A stretch of DNA of 38,689 nt from Planctomycetota bacterium. Lineage in GTDB: Bacteria > Planctomycetota > JAJSAM01 > JAJVHW01. Location: positions 1 to 38,689 of the forward strand of contig JAJRPF010000007.1 in assembly GCA_024280885.1 (NCBI GenBank). The letters run 5' to 3'. Shown piece by piece: positions 1 to 8,119 of this stretch (its first letter is position 1; each line of letters begins with the position of its first letter). Below the pieces are notes generated by a model. The model worked only from the letters and a program-made list of their open reading frames with translations. It did not search any database and had not been told where the DNA came from. A program made the translations under genes and the position numbers.

Positions 1-372
1 TGAGCGGAGCTCACGGCCCGCCACTCGCGGTGCTCCTTGTTGCGTTTGTGGTGCCTCCGGCACCACGCTCGCTTTCGCTCGCATGTTCGGCTTCGGTTGC
101 GGCTCCGGCTGCTTCAACCGGGGCTGCGCTCGGTGTTCGTGGCCGCGCATTGGGGCGGACGCTCGACGCGCAACTGAGCACGTCGCTTGGGCTGGTTTCG
201 CAGGCGGAATCCACTCTCTGCGCCTCACCGCGAGTGTCACGCTGAGTGCTTCGCACACAGCCCGCCAGTCGCTCTCGTTTCTGGCGTTGTCGTGGAGGGG
301 CGGGTTTCTCGCTGTCGTCGTTGCCGGGCCTCTCGTCGTGCGCCCGGCTTCGTTGGCCCTCGCCACCTTCAA
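1..372. other. Stretch without a convincing gene
   Basis: Open frames exist on both strands, but their translations are rich in Arg, Ser, Ala and Pro, match no family I know, and run straight into the palindrome at 373-473. The DNA has a loose, repetitive C/G/T texture (short runs such as cgctcgctttcgctcgc near 66-82), which looks like degenerate intergenic repeat sequence. One perfect hairpin is visible at 48-66. The stretch from 474 to 734 likewise shows no supported gene before the rsmA promoter. A decayed gene or a dispersed repeat cannot be excluded. Confidence 0.5.
48..66. terminator. Perfect 8-bp hairpin, terminator candidate
   Basis: gtggtgcc at 48-55 pairs perfectly with ggcaccac at 59-66 across a 3-nt loop. 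No T-run follows on either side and the gene upstream of the window is unseen, so a terminator role is only possible. Confidence 0.25.
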
Positions 373-473
373 GACCGGGTCGGCCTTGGGGCCTTATAGC
401 CTCAACGCCTCGATCTCCGGATTGGAGCGACATGCGACGGTTGAGGCTATAAGGCCCCAAGGCCGACCCGGTC
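373..473. repeat. Perfect palindrome, 34-bp arms, 33-nt loop
   Basis: Positions 373-406 are the exact reverse complement of 440-473. The arm begins gaccgggtcggcc and ends ttatagcctcaac. A single arm with nearly the same sequence recurs at 25037-25069, so this is a dispersed element and not a chance palindrome. It lies 260 bp upstream of the rsmA promoter, has no T-tract, and is much longer than an ordinary terminator stem. A miniature inverted-repeat or REP-like element is the best description. Confidence 0.85.
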
Positions 474-734
474 AGGCCGTTCTCTTGCTGCCTCTAGTCC
501 CCGATCAACGGACGGCGTGCGCGGTGTTGAAATCGCGTGCCTCGCTCAATTTTCTCGGCACGGCGACGCGTGTCGCCCTGGCCCGCTCGGGTGGTCGCGC
601 CGGAAAATCTGAGCCTGGCACGGTATCTCGCCCCCTCGATGAGTCGCGATCCAACCCGACGGCCCGCTCCCCTCTGTTCCTCCTTCCCGTTCTCTCCCCA
701 TCTCTCAACCTCCACCCCGCCGCCCCGCACGCGA

Positions 735-740
735 TAGCCT
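735..740 (+). promoter_or_regulatory. TANNNT -10-like box before rsmA
   Basis: TAGCCT ends 6 nt before the GTG start at 747, and no Shine-Dalgarno sequence is present. This spacing would place the transcription start at or next to the start codon, as for leaderless mRNA. No good -35 box is visible. Confidence 0.5.
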
Positions 741-746
741 CCGTCC

Positions 747-1628
747 GTGCCCACTCCCATCCCCCGTACCAAATCCGAGCTCGCGCCGCTGCTCGAGGCG
801 CGTGGCCTGCGGCTCACCAAGCGGCTCGGGCAGAACTTCATTGTTGATCCGGCGCTTGCGGACGCGATCGTCGCCGATGCCGGTGTGCGTTCCGACGATC
901 TGGTCGTCGAGATCGGTGCTGGGGCGGGCGGGCTCACGCAGCCGTTGCTGGAGGCGGCGGGGCGGGTTGTGGCTGTGGAACTCGATCGTGGCATGGCGGC
1001 GCTGCTCCATGAGTATCTCGGCGACCATGAGCGCTTCGAGTTGCATCAGGCCGACGCGCTTGATGGGCCCGAGGGATTGCATCCGGCGATCACCGATGCG
1101 ATCGATCGGGTCGCGGGCGAAGGCGGCGCAGCCGGCGCGTTTCGGCGCGTGCTCGTGGTCGCGAACTTGCCGTATTCGTGTGGGACGGCCGTGGTGTCGC
1201 GGCTCCTTCGCCGCGATGTGACGCCGGCGTCGATCGTCGCGATGCTGCAGCGCGAAGTGGTCGATCGTCTGCGCGCTGCACCCGGGACGGCGGACTACGG
1301 GCCGCTGGCCGTGCTCGGGCTCCTGCGGGCGAAGGTCGAGATCGTGCGCAAGGTTCCGCCGAATGTGTTTCTCCCGCGGCCCGCCGTCGAGAGTGCGGTC
1401 TTCCGCGTCACTCCGCGACCGGGCGGAGACGCCGCTTCGGCGCGTGCGGCTGTGGACCTTGCAGCGATCGCGTTTCGCATGCGACGCAAGCGGCTCGCCC
1501 GCGCGCTGAAGGGCACGCTCGATGTGACGGCCATCGTCGCTGCGGGAGTCGATCCGGATGTGCGGCCCGAGCGCGTGACCCCGGAGCAATGGGCGGCGCT
1601 CGCCGCGCATGTAGCGGAGCGCGCCTGA
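747..1628 (+). CDS. rsmA: 16S rRNA dimethyladenosine transferase RsmA/KsgA
   Basis: This enzyme transfers methyl groups from S-adenosylmethionine to two adjacent adenines in the 3' terminal hairpin of 16S rRNA during late small-subunit assembly. The 293-residue product has the family motifs in order: GQNF near residues 28-31, the SAM-binding loop EIGAGAG at 55-61, the acidic VELD at 77-80, the catalytic NLPY at 140-143, the FLPRPAVESAVF segment and a C-terminal FRMRRKRLARAL helix equivalent to the FNQRRK region of the E. coli protein. The stretch between D103 and NLPY is about 15 residues longer than in E. coli. GTG at 747 was chosen because it follows a TAGCCT box by 6 nt and leaves the usual short N-terminal extension. 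The stop overlaps the ATG of the next gene (TGATG), so the two are probably co-transcribed. Confidence 0.95.
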   Translation: MPTPIPRTKSELAPLLEARGLRLTKRLGQNFIVDPALADAIVADAGVRSDDLVVEIGAGAGGLTQPLLEAAGRVVAVELDRGMAALLHEYLGDHERFELHQADALDGPEGLHPAITDAIDRVAGEGGAAGAFRRVLVVANLPYSCGTAVVSRLLRRDVTPASIVAMLQREVVDRLRAAPGTADYGPLAVLGLLRAKVEIVRKVPPNVFLPRPAVESAVFRVTPRPGGDAASARAAVDLAAIAFRMRRKRLARALKGTLDVTAIVAAGVDPDVRPERVTPEQWAALAAHVAERA

Positions 1629-3517
1629 TGTGTGGCTTCGCCGGGTGGTTCGACACCGGGCCGGATGCGGGCGCGCCACCGAGTCCGACACGTCGTCGTC
1701 GGGTCCTCGACCTACTCACCGCGCGTGGACCCGACGCCGAGGGGGAGTGGATCGCCGAGGACGGTCGCGCGGGCCTGTTGCATCGGCGACTCGCCATCGT
1801 CGATCGCGCTGGCGGGGCGCAACCCATGGTCGGGCCGCAACGTGGGCAGATGCTGGCGTGGAACGGCGAACTCTTCGAGGCGGACGCGCGTCGGGCGGCG
1901 CTCGAGCGCTCGGGAGAGACGTTTCGGTCGCGCAGCGACACCGAGGTGCTCGCGAGGCTTCTTGGTGCGGCGCCGCGTGGTCGGGAGAGCGGCGTCGAGG
2001 GCGCTGACTTTCGCGCCGCACTCGCACCCGAAAGCGGGCAGTGGGCGATTGCGTGGATTGATCTCGAGCGGGGTGAATTGCTCCTCGCGCGGGACGTGGC
2101 CGGAGAAAAGCCGCTCTACTACGCGACGGGGGACGATCGGATCGTCTTTGCGTCCACACTCGACGCGCTGCGCGCACTTGTCCCGATCGATACGGAGATC
2201 GACGGCGAGGCGCTCTCGCTCTACCTCTCGTGGGGGTTTGTGCCCGCGCCGCTGACGATCTTCCGCGGCGCGTCGAAGCTCGCGGCCGGGCAGTCCGTCG
2301 TCCACACGCGTCGCGCCGCGTCGGGTGGCGCCGCGCGCGTCCGCGTGCAAGAGACAGACCCGGTCGGCGCGACAGACCACGCCGCGACGCAGGCGGTCGA
2401 CGCGAGCCGTGCGCTGGAGGACGCGCTCACGGCCTCTGCGCGGCGGCGACTCACGCATTCCGACGAACCGGTCGGCGTGTTTCTCTCCGGCGGATTGGAC
2501 TCTCTGGCAATCGCTGCCGTGTTGCGCGACGCACCCGGTCTGCAGACGTTCACGGTTCGCGCGGACGACCCGCGCTACGACGAGTCGGGGGACGCCGCGC
2601 GCGCCGCCAAGGCACTGGGGATCGCGCATACGATCATTGCACCACCCGCCGCCCGCCCGGACGCGTGGCGCGATGCGCTGCTGCGCCACGGGGAACCGTT
2701 CGGATCGACGAGTGCCCTCGCGGTCGACGCCGTCGCACGCGCCGCAGCACCGCACGTTCGCGTCGTCTTGACCGGCGACGGTGGCGACGAGGCGCTCGGC
2801 GGGTATCCGCGTCACGTTCTGCTGCGCCGACTGGCCCGACTGCCGGCGCTCCCCGGTTGGGCCGCACCACGCGAAGGTGCTCGCTGGCGCCGACTCCGGC
2901 GCGGCGCGCGGCTTCTCGCGTTGTCGCCTTCGGATCGCTACGCGGCGATGTACGAGGTCTTTGGGGACCATCGCGCGACCATCTTTCCCGGCGATGATGG
3001 AGCGCCTGCGCGGACCCGGATCGCGTCGCGCTGGGGGGGCGCCGCCGCGGATGATCTGGACGCGATGCTGCGCATTGATCGCGCATTCGAATTGCCCGAC
3101 TCGCATTGCGTCAAGGTGGATACGGCCTGCATGGCGCACGGTGTCGAGGCGCGCAGTCCGTGGCTTGATCGCGCCGTCGTGGCAACTTGCGATGCGCTGC
3201 CAGTGGAAGACAGAATGCGCCGCGGACGCACCAAGCTCGCGCTGCGTGAGTTGCTCCGGCGCCGATTGCCCGCGCAACTCGCGGACGATGTTCTGTCGCG
3301 CCCGAAACGGGGCTTCACGGCGGGGCTCGACGCCGCGCTCTCGTCGCCGGACGCGGAGGAGTTGCTCCTCGGTGGCGCGTTGGCGCTCCTCCCCGGCGTG
3401 CAACCCGCGGGTGCGCGCGCGCTCTTGGAAGAGCATCGCGCCGGGCGCGGAAACCACCGCTTCCGACTTGCCGTGTTGCTCTCGCTCGCTCTCTTCGCCG
3501 AGGCGCACGTCCGATGA
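1628..3517 (+). CDS. asnB: AsnB-type glutamine-hydrolysing amidotransferase (copy 1)
   Basis: The 629-residue protein has the class II glutamine amidotransferase N-terminus (MCGFAGW, with nucleophile Cys2 exposed after Met removal) followed by an asparagine synthetase domain. The ATP-pyrophosphatase loop SGGLDS lies at residues 287-292, and LTGDGGDEALGGY follows further on. In the family, ammonia from glutamine is channelled to an adenylated carboxylate, classically aspartate. In polysaccharide clusters related proteins often amidate other carboxylates such as uronic acids. The start is fixed by the need for Cys2, and it overlaps the rsmA stop by one base. A weak GGAG lies 8 nt upstream (1616-1619). 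It overlaps the next gene by ATGA. Its neighbours make a glycan-modifying role plausible, but housekeeping asparagine synthesis is equally possible. Confidence 0.9.
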   Translation: MCGFAGWFDTGPDAGAPPSPTRRRRVLDLLTARGPDAEGEWIAEDGRAGLLHRRLAIVDRAGGAQPMVGPQRGQMLAWNGELFEADARRAALERSGETFRSRSDTEVLARLLGAAPRGRESGVEGADFRAALAPESGQWAIAWIDLERGELLLARDVAGEKPLYYATGDDRIVFASTLDALRALVPIDTEIDGEALSLYLSWGFVPAPLTIFRGASKLAAGQSVVHTRRAASGGAARVRVQETDPVGATDHAATQAVDASRALEDALTASARRRLTHSDEPVGVFLSGGLDSLAIAAVLRDAPGLQTFTVRADDPRYDESGDAARAAKALGIAHTIIAPPAARPDAWRDALLRHGEPFGSTSALAVDAVARAAAPHVRVVLTGDGGDEALGGYPRHVLLRRLARLPALPGWAAPREGARWRRLRRGARLLALSPSDRYAAMYEVFGDHRATIFPGDDGAPARTRIASRWGGAAADDLDAMLRIDRAFELPDSHCVKVDTACMAHGVEARSPWLDRAVVATCDALPVEDRMRRGRTKLALRELLRRRLPAQLADDVLSRPKRGFTAGLDAALSSPDAEELLLGGALALLPGVQPAGARALLEEHRAGRGNHRFRLAVLLSLALFAEAHVR

Positions 3518-4005
3518 CGAGCGTCGCGTGTGGTGGGTGCGGCAGAACGCTTGTCGCGACGCCCGGTCACGCCGGTCTGACCGTCAAGTGTGCGGAATGC
3601 GGGGCTCTCGTGAACATCCCCGCGCACGCTGTGGAGGTCTTGGAAGACGGGCCAGAAAACGGACGCCTCCGCGATGCTGCGACGACCCTCTCGGGTGCTG
3701 CGGCGGTCGACCCAGCCCGTGATCCGCGACCCGCGCTCTCGGGTGCCGTGCCGGATCCCGTGGCATCGGGGGCCGACGATCGATCCACCACGGCGCTTGC
3801 ACTGGCGGCGATCTCGCTGGTGTTCCCACTACTCGCGCCCTTCGCTCTCTGGTACGTGCATACCACGGCGCGCCAACTTGCCGCGAACAGCGGAGGCGTG
3901 GAGCCGACCACTCTTCGGAATGCGCGCGTCCTGGCGCGCGTGGGATGCTCGCTCCTGGTCTGTGTCATACTCCTCGCTCTCCTGATTCTCATCGTGATCA
4001 GTTGA
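3514..4005 (+). CDS. Zinc-ribbon membrane protein, function unknown
   Basis: The 163-residue protein starts with two CxxC knuckles (CGGC at about residues 6-9 and CAEC at about 26-29), which form a typical small zinc ribbon. A low-complexity linker follows. The C-terminal half has two hydrophobic segments: a first around ALALAAISLVFPLLAPFAL, then a charged loop, then a very hydrophobic tail ending VILLALLILIVIS. This zinc-ribbon plus two-helix layout resembles DUF4190-like membrane proteins. The start overlaps the asnB stop as ATGA, so it belongs to the rsmA-asnB unit. The next gene has the same architecture and looks like a diverged tandem paralog. No enzymatic motif is visible. A scaffold or sensing role at the membrane is only a guess. 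Confidence 0.75.
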   Translation: MTSVACGGCGRTLVATPGHAGLTVKCAECGALVNIPAHAVEVLEDGPENGRLRDAATTLSGAAAVDPARDPRPALSGAVPDPVASGADDRSTTALALAAISLVFPLLAPFALWYVHTTARQLAANSGGVEPTTLRNARVLARVGCSLLVCVILLALLILIVIS

Positions 4006-4046
4006 TTCTTCCGATTCTGCTCCTCGGTGGATCGGCGCCGGGGTGG

Positions 4047-4052
4047 TAGCGT
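4047..4052 (+). promoter_or_regulatory. TANNNT -10-like box before the second zinc-ribbon gene
   Basis: TAGCGT ends 10 nt before the ATG at 4063, in the 57-bp gap after the previous gene. It may give the glycan operon its own promoter. Confidence 0.4.
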
Positions 4053-4062
4053 TCGCGCACGG

Positions 4063-4443
4063 ATGGGACTCCTCTACCGCTGTTCTGCGTGCGACAAGGA
4101 GATGGTGCTCGAGAGCTACCATCAGGGCCGCGTCGTGCCGTGCCCGTGGTGTGGTGCGAACGAAGACGTCCCCAATCAGCTCGATTTTCAGACGGTCTAC
4201 GCGGAGCGTGCGGGCGATGAGTCGCGCGGGCGGCTCCTGCTGGCGATCTCGGTTGCGTCGCTCCTCCTCGGCTGCCTGCCGGCTGCGGCGATCGTGTGGT
4301 GGATGGCGTCCGGTCGCATCGGTCGCGCCCGCGAGGACCAGCGCGAGGCCGATCCGCTGCTCCTGAACGCGCGCGTGATCGCGGGCGTCGGCACGGTCAT
4401 TCACGCATTGCTCTGGGGCGGAGTTGCTGTCACGCAATTCTGA
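4063..4443 (+). CDS. Second zinc-ribbon membrane protein, function unknown
   Basis: The 126-residue protein begins MGLLYRCSACDKEM and has two CxxC knuckles (CSAC and CPWC), then a linker and two hydrophobic helices separated by a basic loop (near RIGRAREDQREADPL), ending in a hydrophobic tail. The layout matches the preceding gene, including the Asn-Ala-Arg-Val segment before the last helix (NARVLARVG there, NARVIAGVG here). The pair therefore looks like an old tandem duplication. An in-frame GTG at 4027 would add 12 Arg/Gly-rich residues. I prefer ATG 4063 because the zinc ribbon then starts near residue 7 and the TAGCGT box would otherwise be inside the gene. It is followed after 15 nt by a glycosyltransferase, so it probably leads the glycan operon. 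Confidence 0.75.
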   Translation: MGLLYRCSACDKEMVLESYHQGRVVPCPWCGANEDVPNQLDFQTVYAERAGDESRGRLLLAISVASLLLGCLPAAAIVWWMASGRIGRAREDQREADPLLLNARVIAGVGTVIHALLWGGVAVTQF

Positions 4444-4458
4444 TCGCCGGGTCGGATC

Positions 4459-5628
4459 ATGAGGGCGGTCCTCGCGACGTACGACGGTGTGCTCTCGGGC
4501 CCCGGGCGCTCCCAGACTGTGCCCTATGCCCGCGGACTTGCCGAGCGCGGGCATGCGATGGTGCTCCTCTCCTACGAACTCCCGGAGCGACTTGCCGACA
4601 CGCAACTCGTCGCGGAGGTGGAGGCGGCGCTCGACGGCGTTCCGTGGGTCCGGCTACCGTGGCGCCGGCGTGCCCCTGGCGACCTGGCGGCCGGCGTGCG
4701 CGCCCTGCGCCGCGTGGCGCGCGAGCACCGCGCCGACGTCGTTCACGCACGGGGCTACGTCCCGGCGCTCCTCGCGCGCGTTCTGCGCCTGCCCTACGTG
4801 TTCGATATGCGCGGCTTCTGGCCCGACGAGCGCGTGGACGGTGGACTCTGGGAGCGCGGTAGTGCCGGGTATCGGACGTGGAAACGGATTGAGCGCTCGC
4901 TCCTCGCACGGGCAGGCGCGGTGATTGTTCTGGCGCAGCGGGGACGTGACGAATTGCAGCGTGCTGGCCTCGTCGCGGACGATCGCACGATCCATGTCGT
5001 CCCGACGTGCACGGATCTCGAGCGTTTCGGCGTCGTGCCCGAGGCCGATCGCGTTCCGGAGGCGCGCGGCGCGGGCGCCCGATGGGTCATCCTCGGCGGC
5101 ACGTCGACGTGGTATCTGCCCGAGGCGATGCTCGACCTCGGAGCGCGCGCGCTGGCACGCGACGGAACGGCCGTGTTGCATGTGCTGACGCAGGACGACC
5201 CGGCTCCGGTGATCGCCGAACTCGCGCGGCGCGGCGTGCCGGACGCGCGCGTGGTCGTGCGCTCCGTGCGCCACGCCGATGTTCCGCGTTGGATCTCCGG
5301 TGCGACAGCGGGGATCGCTCTCCTGCGTGACGCGCCGTCGAAGGTCGCTTCGTGCCCGACGAAACTCGGCGAGTTCCTCGCGTGCGGCGTCCCGTTGATC
5401 GTGTCGGGACGCTGTGGCGACGTGGATTCGCTCCTCGCCGAAGAACGTGTCGGCGTCTCGCTGGACGACGTCTCGGATGTTGCGCTCGAGGCCGGACTCG
5501 ATCGCATGGCAGACCTGTGTGCGAGTCCGGATCTCGCGGCGCGCTGCCGCGGTGTGGCTGAGCGACGCTTCGCGGTCTCCATTGCGCTCGACGTCTACGA
5601 ACGGGCGTACCGCGAGGCCGTCGCATGA
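4459..5628 (+). CDS. Glycosyltransferase, GT4-like
   Basis: The 389-residue protein has the GT-B two-domain pattern. The N-terminal Rossmann half starts with an acceptor-side strand (MRAVLATYDGV, then YARGLAERGHAMVLLSYE) and contains VVHARGYVPALLARVL. The C-terminal half carries HVVPTCTDLERF, the strand WVILGGTSTWYLPEA, and a donor-binding region with PTKLGEFLACGVPLIVSG where family-4 enzymes bind the nucleotide sugar. The canonical EX7E glutamate appears as KLGEFLACGVP. Such enzymes move a sugar from a nucleotide donor to a growing glycan on the cytoplasmic face of the membrane. The gene is followed by a membrane protein with an ATGA overlap, within a seven-gene run of polysaccharide genes. 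Donor and acceptor cannot be told. Confidence 0.85.
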   Translation: MRAVLATYDGVLSGPGRSQTVPYARGLAERGHAMVLLSYELPERLADTQLVAEVEAALDGVPWVRLPWRRRAPGDLAAGVRALRRVAREHRADVVHARGYVPALLARVLRLPYVFDMRGFWPDERVDGGLWERGSAGYRTWKRIERSLLARAGAVIVLAQRGRDELQRAGLVADDRTIHVVPTCTDLERFGVVPEADRVPEARGAGARWVILGGTSTWYLPEAMLDLGARALARDGTAVLHVLTQDDPAPVIAELARRGVPDARVVVRSVRHADVPRWISGATAGIALLRDAPSKVASCPTKLGEFLACGVPLIVSGRCGDVDSLLAEERVGVSLDDVSDVALEAGLDRMADLCASPDLAARCRGVAERRFAVSIALDVYERAYREAVA

Positions 5629-7007
5629 GAAGCGTTGCGCCGTTCTGCATCCTCCTCGTTCCGCTCGCCGCGGTTGCGATTGCGACGGCCGGACCGGTCG
5701 GCGCCGGTGCGGCGGCGCTCGTGGGTCTGTTGCTAGGGATCCTAGGACTCTTCCTTCTACGCGGAGACGAGGTGGAGCGACGCGCGGGCGCCGGTGCCCG
5801 TCGCGAGTCGGACATCCGGTTTCTCGTCGTGCTGGTCGTGACCGGCTTCGTGTTGCGCGCGGGACTCGCGGTCATTCTCCGTCAGCTGGATCTCAACATG
5901 GTGCTCGGTGGCGACGAGGGCACGTTCGACGCCAACGCGCACGTCTTTCAGATGTGGCTCGACGGGATCATTCCCGAACCGTTCCAGGAGAAGTGGCGCA
6001 ACTCCTCGCAGGTCGGCTACTTCGTGATTGTCGGGAGCATGTACTGGCTGATCGGCCCGATCCAGATCGTGCCCGTTCTGCTGAACTGCGCGATCGGGGC
6101 ACTCACTGCGATCCCCGTCTATCGCCTCTCCGCGCGTCTGGCCGGTTCGCTCTCCGGTCGTATCGCGGCCACACTGGTCACGTTCTTCCCGTCGCTTGTC
6201 TTGTGGTCGTGCCTGCTCGTTCGGGACGCGCTCGCGTTTTTCCTGATCGCCTGGTGCGTGGTACTGGGACAGGACCTCTTGCGACGCGCCACGCTGCCGC
6301 GAATTGTCGCCCTGACGGCGTGTCTGGGTGTCCTCGCCACGTTGCGCTCGTACATCTTCTTATTGCTCGCGGGCGCGATCGTCGCGGCGTTCCTCGTGTC
6401 CATGACACGCCGCCCAGGACGCGCGCTCGTCGTCGCGATCCTCTCGACGATCGGCATCTTGTTGCTCGTGCGCGGTGCAGGACTCGGTTCGGAATTCGTC
6501 GGCGAAGACTACCTCGTGCGCATCGACGAGCAACGGCGACTGAACGCGATTGTCGGCAACGCGGCGATCGACATCGGTGGCCACGACCTGACGACGCCGG
6601 TCGGCGCCCTGACGTACCTGCCGATCGGGCTCGCGTACTTCCTGCTCGCACCATTCCCCTGGCAGATGGGCGGCCGACAAGCGTTGGCGTTGCCCGACAT
6701 GCTGCTGTGGTACGCCTGCTTCCCGTTGGTGCTCATGGGGATCGGGCACGTCATCCGTCGTCGTCGCGTTGCCGCGCTGGTGCCCTTGCTCGCGGGCGTC
6801 TCGATCTCGATGCTCTACGGGTTGGTCGAGGGCAATGTCGGGATCATCGTGCGCCACCGCGCGCAGGTTCTCGTGCTCTTCCTGCCCTTCGCGGCTCTCG
6901 CGGCGACCCGAATTCTGCGCGCTCGCGAGCGGCGCCTGACCGTCGAGAGGGCGGATCGTGCACGATTGATGCAGGGGCTCTCGTGGCGCGGCGCGGGGAG
7001 CGTCTGA
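5625..7007 (+). CDS. Polytopic membrane protein, GT-C/GT39-like
   Basis: The 460-residue protein has roughly ten or more hydrophobic stretches, beginning with two near the N-terminus (residues 5-45). After the helix at 66-86 comes a soluble loop with GGDEGTFDANAHVFQMW, where D97-E98 occupy the place of the acidic catalytic pair in the first extracytoplasmic loop of GT-C enzymes such as PMT/ArnT-like proteins. These use lipid-linked sugars on the outer face of the membrane. A later loop (about 285-320) contains GEDYLVRIDEQRRLN. The C-terminal tail is basic and cytoplasmic-looking. It overlaps the previous glycosyltransferase by ATGA. A Wzy-like polymerase or plain flippase-type role cannot be ruled out, but the acidic motif favours a glycosyltransferase. 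Confidence 0.75.
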   Translation: MRSVAPFCILLVPLAAVAIATAGPVGAGAAALVGLLLGILGLFLLRGDEVERRAGAGARRESDIRFLVVLVVTGFVLRAGLAVILRQLDLNMVLGGDEGTFDANAHVFQMWLDGIIPEPFQEKWRNSSQVGYFVIVGSMYWLIGPIQIVPVLLNCAIGALTAIPVYRLSARLAGSLSGRIAATLVTFFPSLVLWSCLLVRDALAFFLIAWCVVLGQDLLRRATLPRIVALTACLGVLATLRSYIFLLLAGAIVAAFLVSMTRRPGRALVVAILSTIGILLLVRGAGLGSEFVGEDYLVRIDEQRRLNAIVGNAAIDIGGHDLTTPVGALTYLPIGLAYFLLAPFPWQMGGRQALALPDMLLWYACFPLVLMGIGHVIRRRRVAALVPLLAGVSISMLYGLVEGNVGIIVRHRAQVLVLFLPFAALAATRILRARERRLTVERADRARLMQGLSWRGAGSV

Positions 7008-7009
7008 GC

Positions 7010-8119
7010 GTGCGTGCGCTCCTTCTCTCTACCCTTCCGCGCGAGGGCCCCAGCGCTCGCCCGCGGCTCTATGCGTATGAGGTTCATCTGCGCGCCGCCG
7101 GTATCGAACCCGTCTTCGCACCCTTGCTATCGTCACGCGCAGCGCAGCGCTTCTACGACGCCGGGACCGGCGCGCGCGCCAGGCGGCTTGCGCGCGCGGC
7201 GGCCGGAGCTGTTGCGCGACTCACCAAATTGTTGCGGGCCGGGCGCTTCGACGTCGTCGTCGTCCATCGCGATCTCCTGCCGCGCGGTAACGCGCTGGCG
7301 CTCCGCGTTCTGCAGCGCTCAGGAGTGCCTTTCGTCTACGACTTCGACGATGCAATCTACCTCTCGCCGCGCGACTTTGTTGCCGAGGGCGACAAGAGTG
7401 CGTCGCTCATGGCGCGCGGTAAGGACCCGGGCGAGATTCCGGAACTTGTCACGGCGGCGACCGTCGTGCTTGCAGGGAACGAGACATTGGCGGCCTGGGC
7501 GCGCGGTCTCTCGGGCGACGTTCGTGTGCAGCCGACGCCGGTGGATACGGACGTCTTTCGTCCGCCGGAGCGGCCGCGCGCGACCGACGCCACGCCTGTG
7601 GTGGGCTGGATCGGGAGCCCGACCGCGACATATTGTCTCATGTCGTTGCGTGCGGCGCTCGGGCGTGTGGGGCACCGCCATCGGTACTCCCTGGAGGTCG
7701 TTGGCGCGGCCGAGACGATCGCCGTGCCGGGGATACCGGTGCGACACGACGACTGGCGACTCGCCGACGAAGCCGAGGCGTATCGCCGTCTCGACGTCGG
7801 CCTCTATCCGCTGCCCGACAACGAGTGGACGCGCGGGAAGTGCGGCTACAAGGCGCTCGTCTACATGGCGAGTGGCGCCGTACCGGTCGTCTCGCCCGTC
7901 GGCGTTGGACGCACGATCGTCGAACACGGAGTGCGTGGTTTCCACGCGAGCGACGACGAGGGCTGGATCGACGCCGTGAGCCGCTTGCTCGGCGACCCCG
8001 AGTTGCGCGCCGAGATGAGCGTTCGGGGGCGGGCCTATGTCGAGGAGCAGTTCAGCGTCCGCGCTCTTCACCCGGGGTTCGTGCAAGCGTTGCGCGACGC
8101 GGCGGAGTCGCGGTCGTGA
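7010..8119 (+). CDS. Glycosyltransferase, GT4-like
   Basis: The 369-residue protein starts at a GTG two bases after the previous stop, with GGGGAG about 9 nt upstream (6995-7000). The N-terminal half begins VRALLLSTLPREGPSARPRL and contains FVYDFDDAIYL. The C-terminal half has VVGWIGSPTATY, then a donor-site region RKCGYKALVYMASGAVPVV written here as GKCGYKALVYMASG, and ends with a family-4-type helix. It shares the GWIGSP...KCGxKAL.YMASG signature with the gene at 15180-16361, so the two are paralogs. Known relatives add sugars to surface polysaccharides from nucleotide donors. The next gene overlaps by GTGA. The open frame extends far upstream, but that part lies inside the preceding membrane protein and is not coding. 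Confidence 0.85.
   Translation: MRALLLSTLPREGPSARPRLYAYEVHLRAAGIEPVFAPLLSSRAAQRFYDAGTGARARRLARAAAGAVARLTKLLRAGRFDVVVVHRDLLPRGNALALRVLQRSGVPFVYDFDDAIYLSPRDFVAEGDKSASLMARGKDPGEIPELVTAATVVLAGNETLAAWARGLSGDVRVQPTPVDTDVFRPPERPRATDATPVVGWIGSPTATYCLMSLRAALGRVGHRHRYSLEVVGAAETIAVPGIPVRHDDWRLADEAEAYRRLDVGLYPLPDNEWTRGKCGYKALVYMASGAVPVVSPVGVGRTIVEHGVRGFHASDDEGWIDAVSRLLGDPELRAEMSVRGRAYVEEQFSVRALHPGFVQALRDAAESRS

Noticed and set aside
11..460. 149-codon open frame on the minus strand
   Set aside because: It starts inside the palindrome and its product is low-complexity Arg/Ser/Ala-rich sequence, so it looks like a frame running through repeat DNA.
373..473. Possible integron attC site
   Set aside because: Size and pairing fit loosely, but the outer R'/R'' core motifs are absent and no integrase is near; the arms are also too perfect for attC.
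1712..3508. 598-codon frame antisense to asnB copy 1
   Set aside because: The plus strand encodes a full AsnB protein with all motifs; long antisense frames are expected in G+C-rich DNA.
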